Shown: positions 18,979 through 27,492, numbered from the stretch's first letter. The stretch: DNA of 64,000 nt from Syntrophomonadaceae bacterium (GCA_018333865.1 JAGXSE010000023.1:1-64000), one strand, 5' to 3'. Program-made: numbers and translations. Notes: generated by a model from the sequence alone, not told the origin.

Positions 18979-20694
18979 ATGTTGATAAAATGGTTTTCTA
19001 ACTTAAAAATCTTCAATAAGGTCTTAGTTTTAACCGTTTTCCTGCTTATAATTATGTTCGGCATGGGGGTACGATCCATTATCTTCATGGACAAGTCGCA
19101 TCAAGAAATGGTGCAAATGCACCAGGAATATATGGTTCCGCTTAATCTGCTGGCCACAAGGCTGTCTCAGACCACCGCAAACGATCTTGATCTGGCTATA
19201 TATCTTTCTGTTGAAGACCCTGCGCGAATGCAGGATATAGAGAGTCGTATCCGCGGTCGGATGGATATAGCTAACAGGGCGTTAAATGCCTATAGAGAAA
19301 CCCATTTATCTGAAATAGAGCTTCAGTTGCTGGCAGAGCACGATGCTGCTGCGAGCACGTTTCGGGAAATACGGAATCAGATATTTCAGCTAGGCAAGGA
19401 GAACAAGCTGGAGGAGGCCCGTGCTCTCTACGCAAAAGCTTACCCCTATCGGGACAAGGTTGTTGAGGCTACTATCGAATTAATAAACTTAAAAGGGATT
19501 CTTGCCGAGGAAGCCATAGGAGAAAAGCGAACTGCCCACAACCAATCTCTAAGGGAATTCATTATTATCCTTGTCATTGCAAGTATTTTCGCCTTCGGCC
19601 TGGCCTTTTTCCTGGCCCGGACGATGAGCCGCCCCTTAAAGACCCTGGAAGGAGCCGCCGGGCAAGTAGCCGAAGGTGATTTAAGGGTTGAATGGGTCAT
19701 TCGGAGCAGGGATGAAATTGGCTCCCTTTCGGCATCTTTAACTAAGATGATTCAGAATCTGCGTCTGGTGGTACAGCAGGTCAATAAAACATCCTTCAAT
19801 GTGGCCGCTTCCGCGGAAGAGCTTACCGCCAGCACAGAACAAAGCGCCGCGGTCTCTGCCCAGCTTGCCCGTGCCGCCCAGGAAGTAGCCAGTGGGGCGG
19901 AACAGCAAAACAACAAGGTTCAGACCGTCATGGCAGCTATCCAGCGGGCTTCTGCCGCTACAGAGCAAATAGCAGCTACAGCCCAGGCGGTAACCATCTT
20001 TGCACAGGATACTAATCAGCAAGCACATCAAGGCAACAGGGCTATGGCCAAAGCAATGGCTGAAATGGAACGGATCAGCATTTCTGGCAAAGAAATGGCG
20101 GGAAGCATTAAGGAGCTTGGCAATCGTTCCAAGGATATCGGCCAAATTATTGATGTAATCAGCGGGATTTCCGACCAGACAAATTTATTGGCTTTAAACG
20201 CCGCCATCGAGGCCGCCAGGGCTGGAGACCATGGGCGTGGATTTGCGGTAGTAGCGGAAGAAGTGCGCAAGCTTGCTGAGCAATCCAGCAAAGCGGCTAA
20301 GGAGATTGTGATGCTGATCCGGCAGATCCAAGGAGAAACAGATAGGGTAATGCAGGCGATAGACGGCAACTTGCAGTTAGTAGAAAATGGCAATATTATT
20401 ATCGGCGATGGGGCAACGGCTTTTCAGCAAATCGAACAAGCTGTGGCAAGTGTTGCCAAACAACTGACAGGTGTGTACCACTCAACAGAGGGGTTGACAA
20501 AAGGAAACGAGGAGATACTGAAGGCTATCAACGAAATTAAAGAGGTAACTCAAAATGCAAGTGTGGCTAGCCAGGAGATGGCTGCAAGCACCCAAGAGCA
20601 AGCAGCATCTATTGAAGAGCTTGCGGCCTCGGCAGAGGAGCTGGCCAGACTAGGACATGAGCTGCAAAAAGTGGTTGCGACCTTTAAGCTGTAA
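18979..20694 (+). CDS. Methyl-accepting chemotaxis protein
   Basis: A 571-residue transmembrane chemoreceptor. TM1 is near residues 10-32, a four-helix-bundle-type periplasmic sensor follows, TM2 near 192-214, HAMP to about 265, then the cytoplasmic signalling domain with the conserved hairpin tip ([20 protein letters not shown], near 410) that binds CheA/CheW. The frame opens at a TTG at 18949; the ATG at 18979 has GGAGG five bases upstream and is preferred. Two Fur boxes lie upstream, so it may be made under iron limitation. The ligand is unknown. No che genes are in the window. Confidence 0.93.
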   Translation: MLIKWFSNLKIFNKVLVLTVFLLIIMFGMGVRSIIFMDKSHQEMVQMHQEYMVPLNLLATRLSQTTANDLDLAIYLSVEDPARMQDIESRIRGRMDIANRALNAYRETHLSEIELQLLAEHDAAASTFREIRNQIFQLGKENKLEEARALYAKAYPYRDKVVEATIELINLKGILAEEAIGEKRTAHNQSLREFIIILVIASIFAFGLAFFLARTMSRPLKTLEGAAGQVAEGDLRVEWVIRSRDEIGSLSASLTKMIQNLRLVVQQVNKTSFNVAASAEELTASTEQSAAVSAQLARAAQEVASGAEQQNNKVQTVMAAIQRASAATEQIAATAQAVTIFAQDTNQQAHQGNRAMAKAMAEMERISISGKEMAGSIKELGNRSKDIGQIIDVISGISDQTNLLALNAAIEAARAGDHGRGFAVVAEEVRKLAEQSSKAAKEIVMLIRQIQGETDRVMQAIDGNLQLVENGNIIIGDGATAFQQIEQAVASVAKQLTGVYHSTEGLTKGNEEILKAINEIKEVTQNASVASQEMAASTQEQAASIEELAASAEELARLGHELQKVVATFKL

Positions 20695-20786
20695 AAACCC
20701 CTCTCTTGCGAGGGCATGATCAGACAGGTTTAGCTTAATGTACTTGTCCAAAGAAGGCAGGTTTTTGCACTGCAACCATTAATAGC

Positions 20787-20835
20787 TTGACAATTTAAAT
20801 GGGCCACTATAAAATGAAACTGATAATCATTATCA
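20787..20835 (+). promoter_or_regulatory. Fur-box promoter 2
   Basis: TTGACA (20787-20792), 17-bp spacer, TAAAAT (20810-20815), five bases, then TGATAATCATTATCA (20821-20835). The elements and their order are the same as in promoter 1 and the flanks also match (AATAGCTTGACAAT in both), so one probably arose by duplication of the other. It drives the DUF2325 / HD-GYP / GGDEF operon. Confidence 0.85.
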
Positions 20836-20935
20836 TAAAAAGGTGATTTTGGTTATATTACTTAATTGATTGGGAACATAATCGGAATAATAAAATGAGA
20901 ATGTTTTTCAAAAACATCTGTAAGGAGTGACAAAC

Positions 20936-21229
20936 ATGACCGTTTTACTGGTTGGGGCGGACAGGCTTGGCAATATGCCAAAACAGCTGGAAGATTACGG
21001 CGCCAGTGAAATTATCCATTGGTCGGGACGCAAGGAAAGATGCAGAAACAGGGACATTCCGCAGCATGTCGATATGGTTCTTATCGTGCACGACTATGTC
21101 AATCATGCGCTGATGGACAATGTTAAGGGACAGGCCAAGCGCCGCCAGCTGCCCATTATCTTTGCCAAAAGAGGAGTAGCTGAATTAAAGCAGGCGCTTA
21201 GGAACGGAACGGGAAGGGATAGACTATGA
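20936..21229 (+). CDS. DUF2325 domain protein
   Basis: A 97-residue protein of the DUF2325 family: an N-terminal strand VLLVGADRLGN, the IIHWSGRK segment, VLIVHDYVNHALM and a closing PIIFAKRGV strand, a Rossmann-like small fold of unknown function. The ATG at 20936 has AAGGAG eight bases upstream; a GTG at 20927 lies inside the ribosome site. It is the first gene after Fur-box promoter 2, so iron control is likely. Its TGA stop is in frame with the reading frame that runs on into the HD-GYP gene, with no other stop between them. Confidence 0.8.
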   Translation: MTVLLVGADRLGNMPKQLEDYGASEIIHWSGRKERCRNRDIPQHVDMVLIVHDYVNHALMDNVKGQAKRRQLPIIFAKRGVAELKQALRNGTGRDRL

Positions 21230-21349
21230 AACATCTTTGCGACTGCAGGTGCAAAAGCCGTGCTGCCTCAGATCTGCAACAAGTTAACTGCAATTGCCGC
21301 TGCAAATCAATTGGTGGACTGTGTCAACAGGGCGAAGGAGAAATTACAG

Positions 21350-22066
21350 ATGCTGCAAAAAATTGTCAGGGTATTTCACCTCGGCACAAAAAAGCCGGGC
21401 GCCGGCTTAGCCGTGCACTGTGACGCGATTGAATCAAATCGTCAGGAATTCTTTCACGACATCATTGAGTGCCTTATTGCTGCGCTGGAAGCTAAGGATT
21501 CTTACACCTGCGGCCATTCCTCCAGGGTAGCGGATATATCCTTGGATTTAGCCATCGCGTTAGATCTAAAGGGCGCGGACCTTGAAAACGTACATATTGC
21601 CGCACATCTGCACGATATAGGGAAAATGGGGGTTTCAGAAAACATTTTAAACAAACCGGGAAAGCTTCTTTTTCATGAATGGGCGCAAATACAGGCTCAC
21701 CCGGCTATCGGCTATAATGTCCTGCGCAAATCAAGACTGCTTCATAAAATTGCTACAATCGTTCTCTACCACCATGAAAGATGGGATGGGACAGGTTATC
21801 CGGAAGGTGTGCAGGGAAACCAAATTCCTTTGGGTTCCAGGATCATTGCCGTGGCTGATGCCGTTGATGCCATGACGACGTACAGGCCATATAGAGAGCC
21901 CCTGTCTTGGAGGGATTGTCTGCAAGAGTTGCAGATAAACAAAGAAAAGCAATTTGACCCGCTAGTGGTGGAAGCTGCTTTAGAACTCTGGCAAAAATGG
22001 GCAGGCAGCCGGCATTATCAAGAAACCCCATGTGTAATGGAAGAGACGATAAAATCATGTTCCTGA
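21350..22066 (+). CDS. HD-GYP domain c-di-GMP phosphodiesterase
   Basis: A 238-residue protein consisting almost entirely of an HD-GYP domain. Metal-binding and signature residues are present: CGHSSRVA, AHLHDIGKMGV, QAHPAIG, YHHERWDGTGYPEG and ADAVDAMTT. HD-GYP enzymes hydrolyse c-di-GMP. A GTG start at 21260 is possible, but the ATG at 21350 has AAGGAG nine bases upstream. The 120 nt between the DUF2325 stop and this ATG stay open in the same frame. The gene is 33 nt before a diguanylate cyclase, so opposing c-di-GMP enzymes are co-expressed. Confidence 0.92.
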   Translation: MLQKIVRVFHLGTKKPGAGLAVHCDAIESNRQEFFHDIIECLIAALEAKDSYTCGHSSRVADISLDLAIALDLKGADLENVHIAAHLHDIGKMGVSENILNKPGKLLFHEWAQIQAHPAIGYNVLRKSRLLHKIATIVLYHHERWDGTGYPEGVQGNQIPLGSRIIAVADAVDAMTTYRPYREPLSWRDCLQELQINKEKQFDPLVVEAALELWQKWAGSRHYQETPCVMEETIKSCS

Positions 22067-22099
22067 AACGGGAAACAGAATCCATGTGAGGCGATGGGC

Positions 22100-23455
22100 A
22101 TGAGCGAAAACTTCAGAAAAGAGAAGAACAATATCTTTCTCAACTGCCTTGGTTCCAGAAAATTCTGGGGTATTCCCCTGTTAGTATGGGCGGTATTGGT
22201 TTTTGCTTCTTTGCTCTGGAATCTTTACTCTCTCAGGCAGAACACGCTTAATACCTTTAAGTACGAGGCTAAGACACTGGCTGGGGTAGCACTGTCAACC
22301 ATCATGTGGACCTCGCAACATGAGCGGGTATATGTCCCGCTTACTGAATGGATTCCGATGGAACCATTCTTCTCAGAGTTGCCTGAAAGAGAAGTTGTTA
22401 CAACCGACGGCTTAAGGCTTACGCAGGTATCCCATGCCTTAATCAGCCGCCAGGTAGCAGAACAGGCCTTGCTGCATGGATGGGAACAGAAATCTATCCG
22501 CATGACCAGCCTGCAGCCGTTAAATCCAGTCAATGCACCTGATGATTGGGAAAAAGACGCATTAAAGAGCTTTGAAAATGAACAAACAGAAAAATTTACC
22601 CTCAGTGGTGATGAATCTGGTCTTTCGCTAAAATATATGATGTCCCTCAGGGCAAAAGCGGAATGCCTGGATTGCCATGTTGACCACAGGGAAGGGGATC
22701 TCCTGGGTGGCCTGTCCGTAAGTGAACAGGCGACATCGCGCCTAGCCATGATTAAACCTCAGATTATCAGCATAATTGCTACTCACGCAGGTATTTTTGT
22801 GATTGTTGCTGCAGTGATCCTCTTTCTTTTGTCCTATATCAGGCGGCAGTGGCTTAATCTTGATCAGCTAAATGGCGAACAAAAAAAGATGCTGATCAAG
22901 CTTGCCGAAAGCGAGGCCAAGCTAAAAGAAATGGCCATTACAGACGAACTTACCGGACTAAAAAATCGGCGGGGGTTTTTACTCTTTGCCGCACAACAGA
23001 TAAAGGAAGCTAACCGCAATAAGGGAAGGATCTGGTTTATTTTCATTGATGTCGATGGCATGAAAGCAGTCAACGATATATACGGGCACAGCGAGGGGGA
23101 CAAAGCTTTAACAGCAACTGCAAACATCATCAAAAACACCTTCCGGGAGTCAGATGTTAGCGCGCGTATAGGTGGGGATGAATTTGTGGTCATGATCACA
23201 GGCACAACTGAGATTAATGGATGCGCTATTATTGAGCGTTTGCAGAAAAACGTGGATTTCTACAATAATGCTGCAAAATACCCCTATAGATTATCTTTAA
23301 GTGCAGGCATCGTTGATTACGATCCTGGCGAAAATCCCTGCAGCATTGAAGCCCTGCTAAAAAAAGCAGACGAATTAATGTACGAGAACAAACGGAGCAA
23401 AACCCATTGCCGCAACAACTGCAGCAAGGGTATATCCGCCATAGAACCAGCTTGA
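22100..23455 (+). CDS. Membrane haem-c sensor diguanylate cyclase
   Basis: A 451-residue inner-membrane protein. TM1 is near 22-42; an extracytoplasmic Tll0287-like (DUF3365) sensor domain follows with one c-type haem site, CLDCH (Cys189-His193); TM2 is near 215-238; a C-terminal GGDEF domain carries an intact GGDEF motif near 358 and should make c-di-GMP. The domain pairing implies that redox state or a gas ligand at the haem controls cyclase activity. Of two close ATGs the one at 22100 has GAGG eight bases upstream. It is the third gene of the Fur-box operon, opposite in activity to the HD-GYP protein. No I-site RxxD was verified. Confidence 0.9.
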   Translation: MSENFRKEKNNIFLNCLGSRKFWGIPLLVWAVLVFASLLWNLYSLRQNTLNTFKYEAKTLAGVALSTIMWTSQHERVYVPLTEWIPMEPFFSELPEREVVTTDGLRLTQVSHALISRQVAEQALLHGWEQKSIRMTSLQPLNPVNAPDDWEKDALKSFENEQTEKFTLSGDESGLSLKYMMSLRAKAECLDCHVDHREGDLLGGLSVSEQATSRLAMIKPQIISIIATHAGIFVIVAAVILFLLSYIRRQWLNLDQLNGEQKKMLIKLAESEAKLKEMAITDELTGLKNRRGFLLFAAQQIKEANRNKGRIWFIFIDVDGMKAVNDIYGHSEGDKALTATANIIKNTFRESDVSARIGGDEFVVMITGTTEINGCAIIERLQKNVDFYNNAAKYPYRLSLSAGIVDYDPGENPCSIEALLKKADELMYENKRSKTHCRNNCSKGISAIEPA

Positions 23456-23741
23456 GCTTTTCTGTCCGAAGTAGCGGATAAGAATTAATAAAATGACCAC
23501 AGTTCGCTTTGGTAATCAGCTTAATAATATAAATAGACATCCATGCCGCATATGACAGCGCCAGCAGAGGAAAGATAAATAGTAGTTATGTATTTTTTTT
23601 CTTAAAGGTCTAATTTGCTGGAAGGAAAATTGCGTTGGAGAACGAAATACTACATCAAGTAGAAAAAAAGGCTTTGCCTGGCCTTAGGGGGAGAGGCATC
23701 GCAAGGCTAGCTATCTAAAGTCTAGAATGGAGGTTAAAAAC

Positions 23742-24491
23742 TTGAAAAAAAGAATAATTGTTTTGTCCCTGTTAATAGCGGTTTTGGCGATGACGTTACT
23801 AGCTGGCTGCCAAAATGAGGCCAGAGTTTACAATAACGGGGAATTCACCGCCTTTTCTGACGCCACCGACCGGGGTTACATGGAAGTTACCCTCACTATC
23901 AATAACGACAAGATAACGGCAGCTAAGGTGCGTGGTTTTGACAGTCTGGGGTTGGAAAAACCTGATACTTACCGCCATCAGCCTTTCCTAACTGCTAAAG
24001 AAGAGCTTCCCAAACGCTTTGTAGCAAAAAATAGCTGGGACGTAGACCTGGTTACCGGTGCCACCACCTCTTCTAACCAATCGCGCATGGCTGCTTTGCG
24101 GGCCTTGCAAAAGGCACGCGTTACCCCAACTACAGCGGCGAAATTTTTTGACGGCACCTACATGGCAATTTCTGATCGCACTGAACGTGGTTGGGGGATA
24201 GTTTGGGTTACCATCGGTAACGACAAAATCACTAATGTCGTCATTCATGAGACAGCAGCGGTGAGAGATGCGGCTGGCGCAGTAGTGCCAGGGCAATTTG
24301 AGCGCAAAAACATCGATTCAGCGAATCCTGCTTTTTACGGTTTTCCTCCCTACCATGAGGCCAGGGTGGAACTGCCGAAACGCTTTGTAGCTGCTAACAG
24401 CGCTAAGATCGACGCTTTTACCGGCGCGACCGCCACTTCTAACAACGCCATGGCAGCTGTGGCACGCGCGTTGGAGATGGCCCGCCGTTAG
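23742..24491 (+). CDS. Lipoprotein with two FMN-binding domains
   Basis: A 249-residue surface lipoprotein. A signal peptide ends in the lipobox LLAGC. Two FMN-binding domains follow, each closing with a flavinylation motif: DLVTGATTSS (about residues 103-112) and DAFTGATATS (about 225-234). ApbE-type transferases attach FMN to the Thr of such motifs, giving an extracytoplasmic electron carrier. The TTG at 23742 has GGAGG eight bases upstream; the ATG at 23727 overlaps that site. Its leader (23456-23741) contains a hairpin near 23671-23707 (GCTTTGC with GCAAGGC). The same motif occurs in the exported reductase at 7527-9596, a plausible partner. Confidence 0.9.
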   Translation: MKKRIIVLSLLIAVLAMTLLAGCQNEARVYNNGEFTAFSDATDRGYMEVTLTINNDKITAAKVRGFDSLGLEKPDTYRHQPFLTAKEELPKRFVAKNSWDVDLVTGATTSSNQSRMAALRALQKARVTPTTAAKFFDGTYMAISDRTERGWGIVWVTIGNDKITNVVIHETAAVRDAAGAVVPGQFERKNIDSANPAFYGFPPYHEARVELPKRFVAANSAKIDAFTGATATSNNAMAAVARALEMARR

Positions 24492-24522
24492 AGCAAGAAA
24501 GCTTTATCCCCCAGAATTTCGG

Positions 24523-24552
24523 GCAGGTTTAATCCTGCTCTTTTTCTTTTTT
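24523..24552 (+). terminator. Rho-independent terminator
   Basis: GCAGG (24523-24527) and CCTGC (24534-24538) around a 6-nt loop, followed by TCTTTTTCTTTTTT. It ends the FMN lipoprotein transcript. Confidence 0.85.
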
Positions 24553-24621
24553 ACTTTACAATCATCCTAAAATTGTCATAACTACCAGGCCCTATCTTTG
24601 CCCTGCGAATCTGCTGCCAAT

Positions 24622-25332
24622 CTACCTCAGTTTATTCTTTAGGGCCAGTATGGCCAAGGCGGCGACGGTGATAACCATGCTTGCATACTGGGCTGGGGAG
24701 AGGCCACCGGCGTCATAGCGGAAGAACTCGATTATGAACCGGTAAACCGAATAGGAGCCAGCCATCAGGAGCAGGATTTCGCCCGGAAAACGCTTGTTTT
24801 TTCCCCGCTCCCAGAGCAGAATAAAGATAGCGAAACTGGCCAGGGCAGAATAGATCTGGACGGGATGCCTTAAACTGCCCTCGACCAGTACCGCCCAGGG
24901 AACATTGGTGACGTTGCCATAGATGTCGCAGCCGATGCGGCCGATGGCATATCCTAACATTAGGCCGGGGGCAAAAGCATCGCCCAGCTCAAGAAAAGAA
25001 ATCCTCTGGCGGCGGGCATAAATGAGGGCTGTGATAACGCCACCCAGTACCGCGCCGTGGAAAGAGAGCCCTCCCTGGTGGAGGGAAAAAACTGACAGCG
25101 GGCTGGCACTGTAATCATTCCAGTTCAGTGCCACATAAAGCAGGCGGGCACCGGCCAAGCCGCCGGCCAGCAAGTATATTATCAGGTCAAGGGCCTTGTT
25201 TTGGTCCAGGCCGTTTCTTCGTGCCCCTTTAAGTGCGACGAAGGCGCCGGCCAGGAAACCCAGGGACACCATTATTCCAAAAAGATAGATGTTCAGTCCG
25301 CCCAGAGAAAAGAGCAGTTGTGGTGCCGACAT
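24622..25332 (-). CDS. lgt: Prolipoprotein diacylglyceryl transferase family protein
   Basis: A 236-residue polytopic membrane enzyme that transfers diacylglycerol from phosphatidylglycerol to the lipobox Cys of prolipoproteins. The Lgt pattern is visible: GGLSFHGAVLGG near 90 and the signature GYAIGRIGCDIYGN near 130, followed by HPVQIYSAL. Family members usually have a Glu-containing NGE after GRIG; here the sequence is CDIYGN, which may mark a divergent paralogue. It overlaps the stop of the small upstream membrane protein (TGATG), so the two are coupled. It lies next to a lipoprotein gene. Confidence 0.85.
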   Translation of the reverse strand: MSAPQLLFSLGGLNIYLFGIMVSLGFLAGAFVALKGARRNGLDQNKALDLIIYLLAGGLAGARLLYVALNWNDYSASPLSVFSLHQGGLSFHGAVLGGVITALIYARRQRISFLELGDAFAPGLMLGYAIGRIGCDIYGNVTNVPWAVLVEGSLRHPVQIYSALASFAIFILLWERGKNKRFPGEILLLMAGSYSVYRFIIEFFRYDAGGLSPAQYASMVITVAALAILALKNKLR

Positions 25333-25445
25333 CAGTTATCACCTTTCCGTTTTTCACAGTGTTCTTTGCTGTGCATGCCGCGCATGAAGAAGATATGGAG
25401 CAGCGGGCAGAGCAGTATCACCAGGTACGGGAGAAAGTATTCCAT
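25332..25445 (-). CDS. Small DUF2933-like membrane protein
   Basis: A 37-residue protein: one hydrophobic helix (YFLPYLVILLCPLLHIFF) with the Cys-Pro-Leu-x-His pattern and MRGMHS after it, as in the DUF2933 family. Two ATGs lie six bases apart; TAGGAGG abuts the first, so the second (25445) is the likely start. It overlaps lgt by one base. Function unknown; the Cys, His and Met residues could bind a metal. Confidence 0.7.
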   Translation of the reverse strand: MEYFLPYLVILLCPLLHIFFMRGMHSKEHCEKRKGDN

Positions 25446-25665
25446 CCACATCCTCCTACGATACGTAGTAGTTTTAAAACCATTATAAAGCACTAATTGC
25501 AGTAATACAAGTGAGCTCTTTAAGCAATTCTTCTCAATTGTCAAGGGCTTGACCTGATACAGCAATTACCCTGTGCTTTGAAACTCTAAATACATAAAAA
25601 GGAAGGATTCATTGTTTCGGTTGTAGAATGATTGTTTAAAAGCAAAAATAAAGCAGGAGACTATA

Positions 25666-25986
25666 ATGGGAGAATGGAAATACGTGTTGCCGTCAGGACA
25701 ACTGCCTGACAGCAAGGTTGTCGCGGTAAGAATCAACGGACAGAGTATTATGCTGGCCAGGGTAGAAGGAAGGGTATTCGCTCTGCGCAATGAATGTCCG
25801 CACCTGGGCTGCCGGCTGCATCGCGGCCGCCTGAATGGCTATTTGCTCCAATGCCCATGCCACGACTGGCAATTTGACCTCCGCTCCGGGGAGTTCACCC
25901 TAGCGCCGGAAATAAAAATCCCTGCCTTTTTGGTCAAGGAGGAAAACGGGGAAATATTGCTGAAAACGGGAGGAGAACTACCATGA
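25666..25986 (+). CDS. Rieske [2Fe-2S] ferredoxin-like protein
   Basis: A 106-residue soluble Rieske protein. Cluster ligands: ECPHLGC (Cys-x-His) and QCPCHDW (Cys-x-x-His). There is no membrane anchor and no oxygenase domain, so it resembles small electron-carrier Rieske ferredoxins such as NirD or BphF. AGGAG precedes the ATG. It overlaps the next gene by four bases, so it forms an operon with a glutaredoxin-like protein and an FTR catalytic subunit. It could deliver electrons to the latter; this is inferred from context. The 214 nt upstream hold no clear consensus promoter. Confidence 0.92.
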   Translation: MGEWKYVLPSGQLPDSKVVAVRINGQSIMLARVEGRVFALRNECPHLGCRLHRGRLNGYLLQCPCHDWQFDLRSGEFTLAPEIKIPAFLVKEENGEILLKTGGELP

Positions 25987-26225
25987 AAGCATTCTTGTAT
26001 GCTTTAAGCACCTGTTTCCATTGTCAGCGCACAAAAAAATGGCTGAATGAACACCAGATCGCTTACGATTATGTTGATGTAGACCTTGCCGAAGAAGAAG
26101 AAAAAAAACGCTTAATCCAGGAAGTCCAAACGATGACCGGCTCGACGCAATTTCCGGTGTTAAAAGTCGGCAAACAGCACACGGTCGGCTTTAACGAGGA
26201 ACGCATCCGGAAGTTGTTGGGGTAG
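25983..26225 (+). CDS. Glutaredoxin-like protein
   Basis: An 80-residue thioredoxin-fold protein with redox motif CFHC at residues 11-14, the FPVLKVG cis-Pro segment and GFNEERI near the end, matching NrdH/glutaredoxin-like proteins of anaerobes. It starts at an ATGA overlap with the Rieske gene and ends 7 nt before the FTR gene. Likely an electron carrier or thiol reductase partner within this operon. Confidence 0.92.
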   Translation: MKAFLYALSTCFHCQRTKKWLNEHQIAYDYVDVDLAEEEEKKRLIQEVQTMTGSTQFPVLKVGKQHTVGFNEERIRKLLG

Positions 26226-26232
26226 GCTACAC

Positions 26233-26586
26233 ATGCAAAAAACCAACCGTAAAGAGTTTATCCGCACCTGGTTTGCCGCCGTGGTGGATAAACTTGGTTA
26301 CAAGTTTACACCTGATGTTGAAATGGCTGAGTTCCTCCTGGAACAGATTGTGCTACTGGAACAGAGGTTCGGCAGCCCCTACTGCCCCTGTCAGGCCCTG
26401 ACCGGGAACAGGGCAGACGACATGAAAATCGTCTGTCCGTGCATCCCCTATCACCGCAGGCATTTCGACTATATGAAGCAATGCTGGTGCGGGCTTTATG
26501 TTCATAAAGACATTGTTGACCCGTCTATGTTGCGCCAGATTCCGGCTGCAGAAGTGCCTGCAGTTAAATTAAAAAGCCAAGCCTAA
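26233..26586 (+). CDS. Ferredoxin:thioredoxin reductase catalytic subunit
   Basis: A 117-residue FTR beta subunit. All Cys motifs are visible: CPCQ, CPCIPYH and CWCGLYV, which hold the [4Fe-4S] cluster and the active disulfide. The enzyme passes single electrons from ferredoxin to a dithiol carrier. Stand-alone catalytic subunits without the variable subunit are common in anaerobes. Here the probable thiol partner is encoded immediately upstream, so the operon looks like a dedicated Rieske/ferredoxin-to-dithiol route. Confidence 0.92.
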   Translation: MQKTNRKEFIRTWFAAVVDKLGYKFTPDVEMAEFLLEQIVLLEQRFGSPYCPCQALTGNRADDMKIVCPCIPYHRRHFDYMKQCWCGLYVHKDIVDPSMLRQIPAAEVPAVKLKSQA

Positions 26587-26596
26587 AAGACTTGGC
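26566..26596 (-). terminator. Terminator of the MTH865-like gene
   Basis: GCCAAG / CTTGGC (26576-26581 and 26591-26596) with a 9-nt loop. On the minus strand the stem is followed by TTTTTAATTT. It overlaps the end of the convergent FTR gene. Confidence 0.7.
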
Positions 26597-26619
26597 GCAT
26601 GAAATGCATTTACTAGGAA

Positions 26620-26862
26620 TTACTTTAAACCAGCCCTGGAGACAATGGTTTCTGCTACTTCTTCCGCACTTGCGAAGGGAAAATCAGCTGCACTCAACAA
26701 TTTGCCGGCTTCTCCGGCAGTAACTTCAAGACCTCCTGCCCGGCAAGTCGTATTAGCCCCCTCGGGAAAGGCAGCCAGTAAAGATTCCGGAGTGGCGATG
26801 GGAAAAGCAGCTCCTTGCAAGGCTCCGATAATCTGGCTTTTGATGGTCTCTCGTATGCTCAT
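26620..26862 (-). CDS. MTH865-like family protein
   Basis: An 80-residue helical protein matching the MTH865 family: [41 protein letters not shown] and [15 protein letters not shown]. The family is widespread in methanogens and anaerobic bacteria and has no assigned function. The ATG at 26862 is preferred; GGAGG stands seven bases upstream of it, within the longer frame that begins at 26880. Confidence 0.85.
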   Translation of the reverse strand: MSIRETIKSQIIGALQGAAFPIATPESLLAAFPEGANTTCRAGGLEVTAGEAGKLLSAADFPFASAEEVAETIVSRAGLK

Positions 26863-26959
26863 ATGGACACCTCCTTTCACTTTGATTTATCAAACGCTGG
26901 CTCAATAATAAAGGATATTATAGGTTCATGAATTTGCCGTGACTGAACAGCACGACGTT

Positions 26960-26988
26960 TTGACATTATGATGGCGTGACGTTATAAT
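26960..26988 (+). promoter_or_regulatory. sigma-A promoter of the 27-kb TA locus
   Basis: Perfect TTGACA (26960-26965), 17-bp spacer and perfect TATAAT (26983-26988). GACGTT occurs on both sides of the -35 to -10 region (CACGACGTTT and GTGACGTTAT), a possible antitoxin-binding direct repeat. Confidence 0.85.
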
Positions 26989-27008
26989 GGCTTATGGAGG
27001 TGTTTTTC

Positions 27009-27242
27009 ATGAGTGAGACAACGAAACGTTCAACTATTTACTTTAAACCTGAGCTTCATCGGGCGCTTCGGATCAAGGCTGCGGACACACAGCGAAGCGT
27101 GTCCGATATTGTGAATGATGCAGTCCAAATGGCCCTGCGTGAGGATGCTGAGGATCTCTTCGCCTTTGAAGAACGTGCTAAGGAGCCTGCGCTGACCTAC
27201 GAAGAACTGCTCAAGGACCTGAAGGCCCATGGGAAAATATAG
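27009..27242 (+). CDS. Ribbon-helix-helix antitoxin
   Basis: A 77-residue antitoxin. The strand RSTIYFKPELHRALRIKA and the VSDIVNDAVQMAL helix form a ribbon-helix-helix DNA-binding half; the acidic C-terminus (LTYEELLKDLKAHG) should bind the toxin. The ATG at 27009 has GGAGG seven bases upstream; an earlier ATG at 26994 overlaps this site. It overlaps the toxin gene by 14 nt. Confidence 0.88.
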   Translation: MSETTKRSTIYFKPELHRALRIKAADTQRSVSDIVNDAVQMALREDAEDLFAFEERAKEPALTYEELLKDLKAHGKI

Positions 27243-27492
27243 GCTGGTTTTCAAGAAATCCGTAGCCAAGGATTTTCGTGCTATTCCAAAGAGAGATGTT
27301 TCTCGCATTCTCAAGTGCATCGAGGCTTTATCCGATGATCCGCGCAGCCCGGGATGTGAGAAGCTGTCGGGCGAGGAGAGATATCGAGTTCGGCAGGGGG
27401 TATATCGCATAATCTATGAAATAGAGGACGATAAAATCGTTGTCGTAGTGGTGAAGATCGGTCACAGGGGGGAAGTATACAGCAGCTACTAA
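27229..27492 (+). CDS. RelE/ParE-family toxin
   Basis: An 87-residue RelE-fold toxin: KYRLVFKKSVAKDFRAIPK at the start, SGEERYRVRQGVYRIIYEI in the middle and KIGHRGEVYSSY at the end, matching RelE-type mRNA interferases with their basic Arg residues and C-terminal Tyr. Full length. Coupled to its antitoxin by overlap. Confidence 0.9.
   Translation: MGKYRLVFKKSVAKDFRAIPKRDVSRILKCIEALSDDPRSPGCEKLSGEERYRVRQGVYRIIYEIEDDKIVVVVVKIGHRGEVYSSY

Noticed and set aside
21226-21423. 65-residue Cys-rich protein overlapping the DUF2325 stop
   Set aside because: Its ATGA overlap is suggestive, but it lies in the spacer and HD-GYP region, in another frame, with no family resemblance and no ribosome site.
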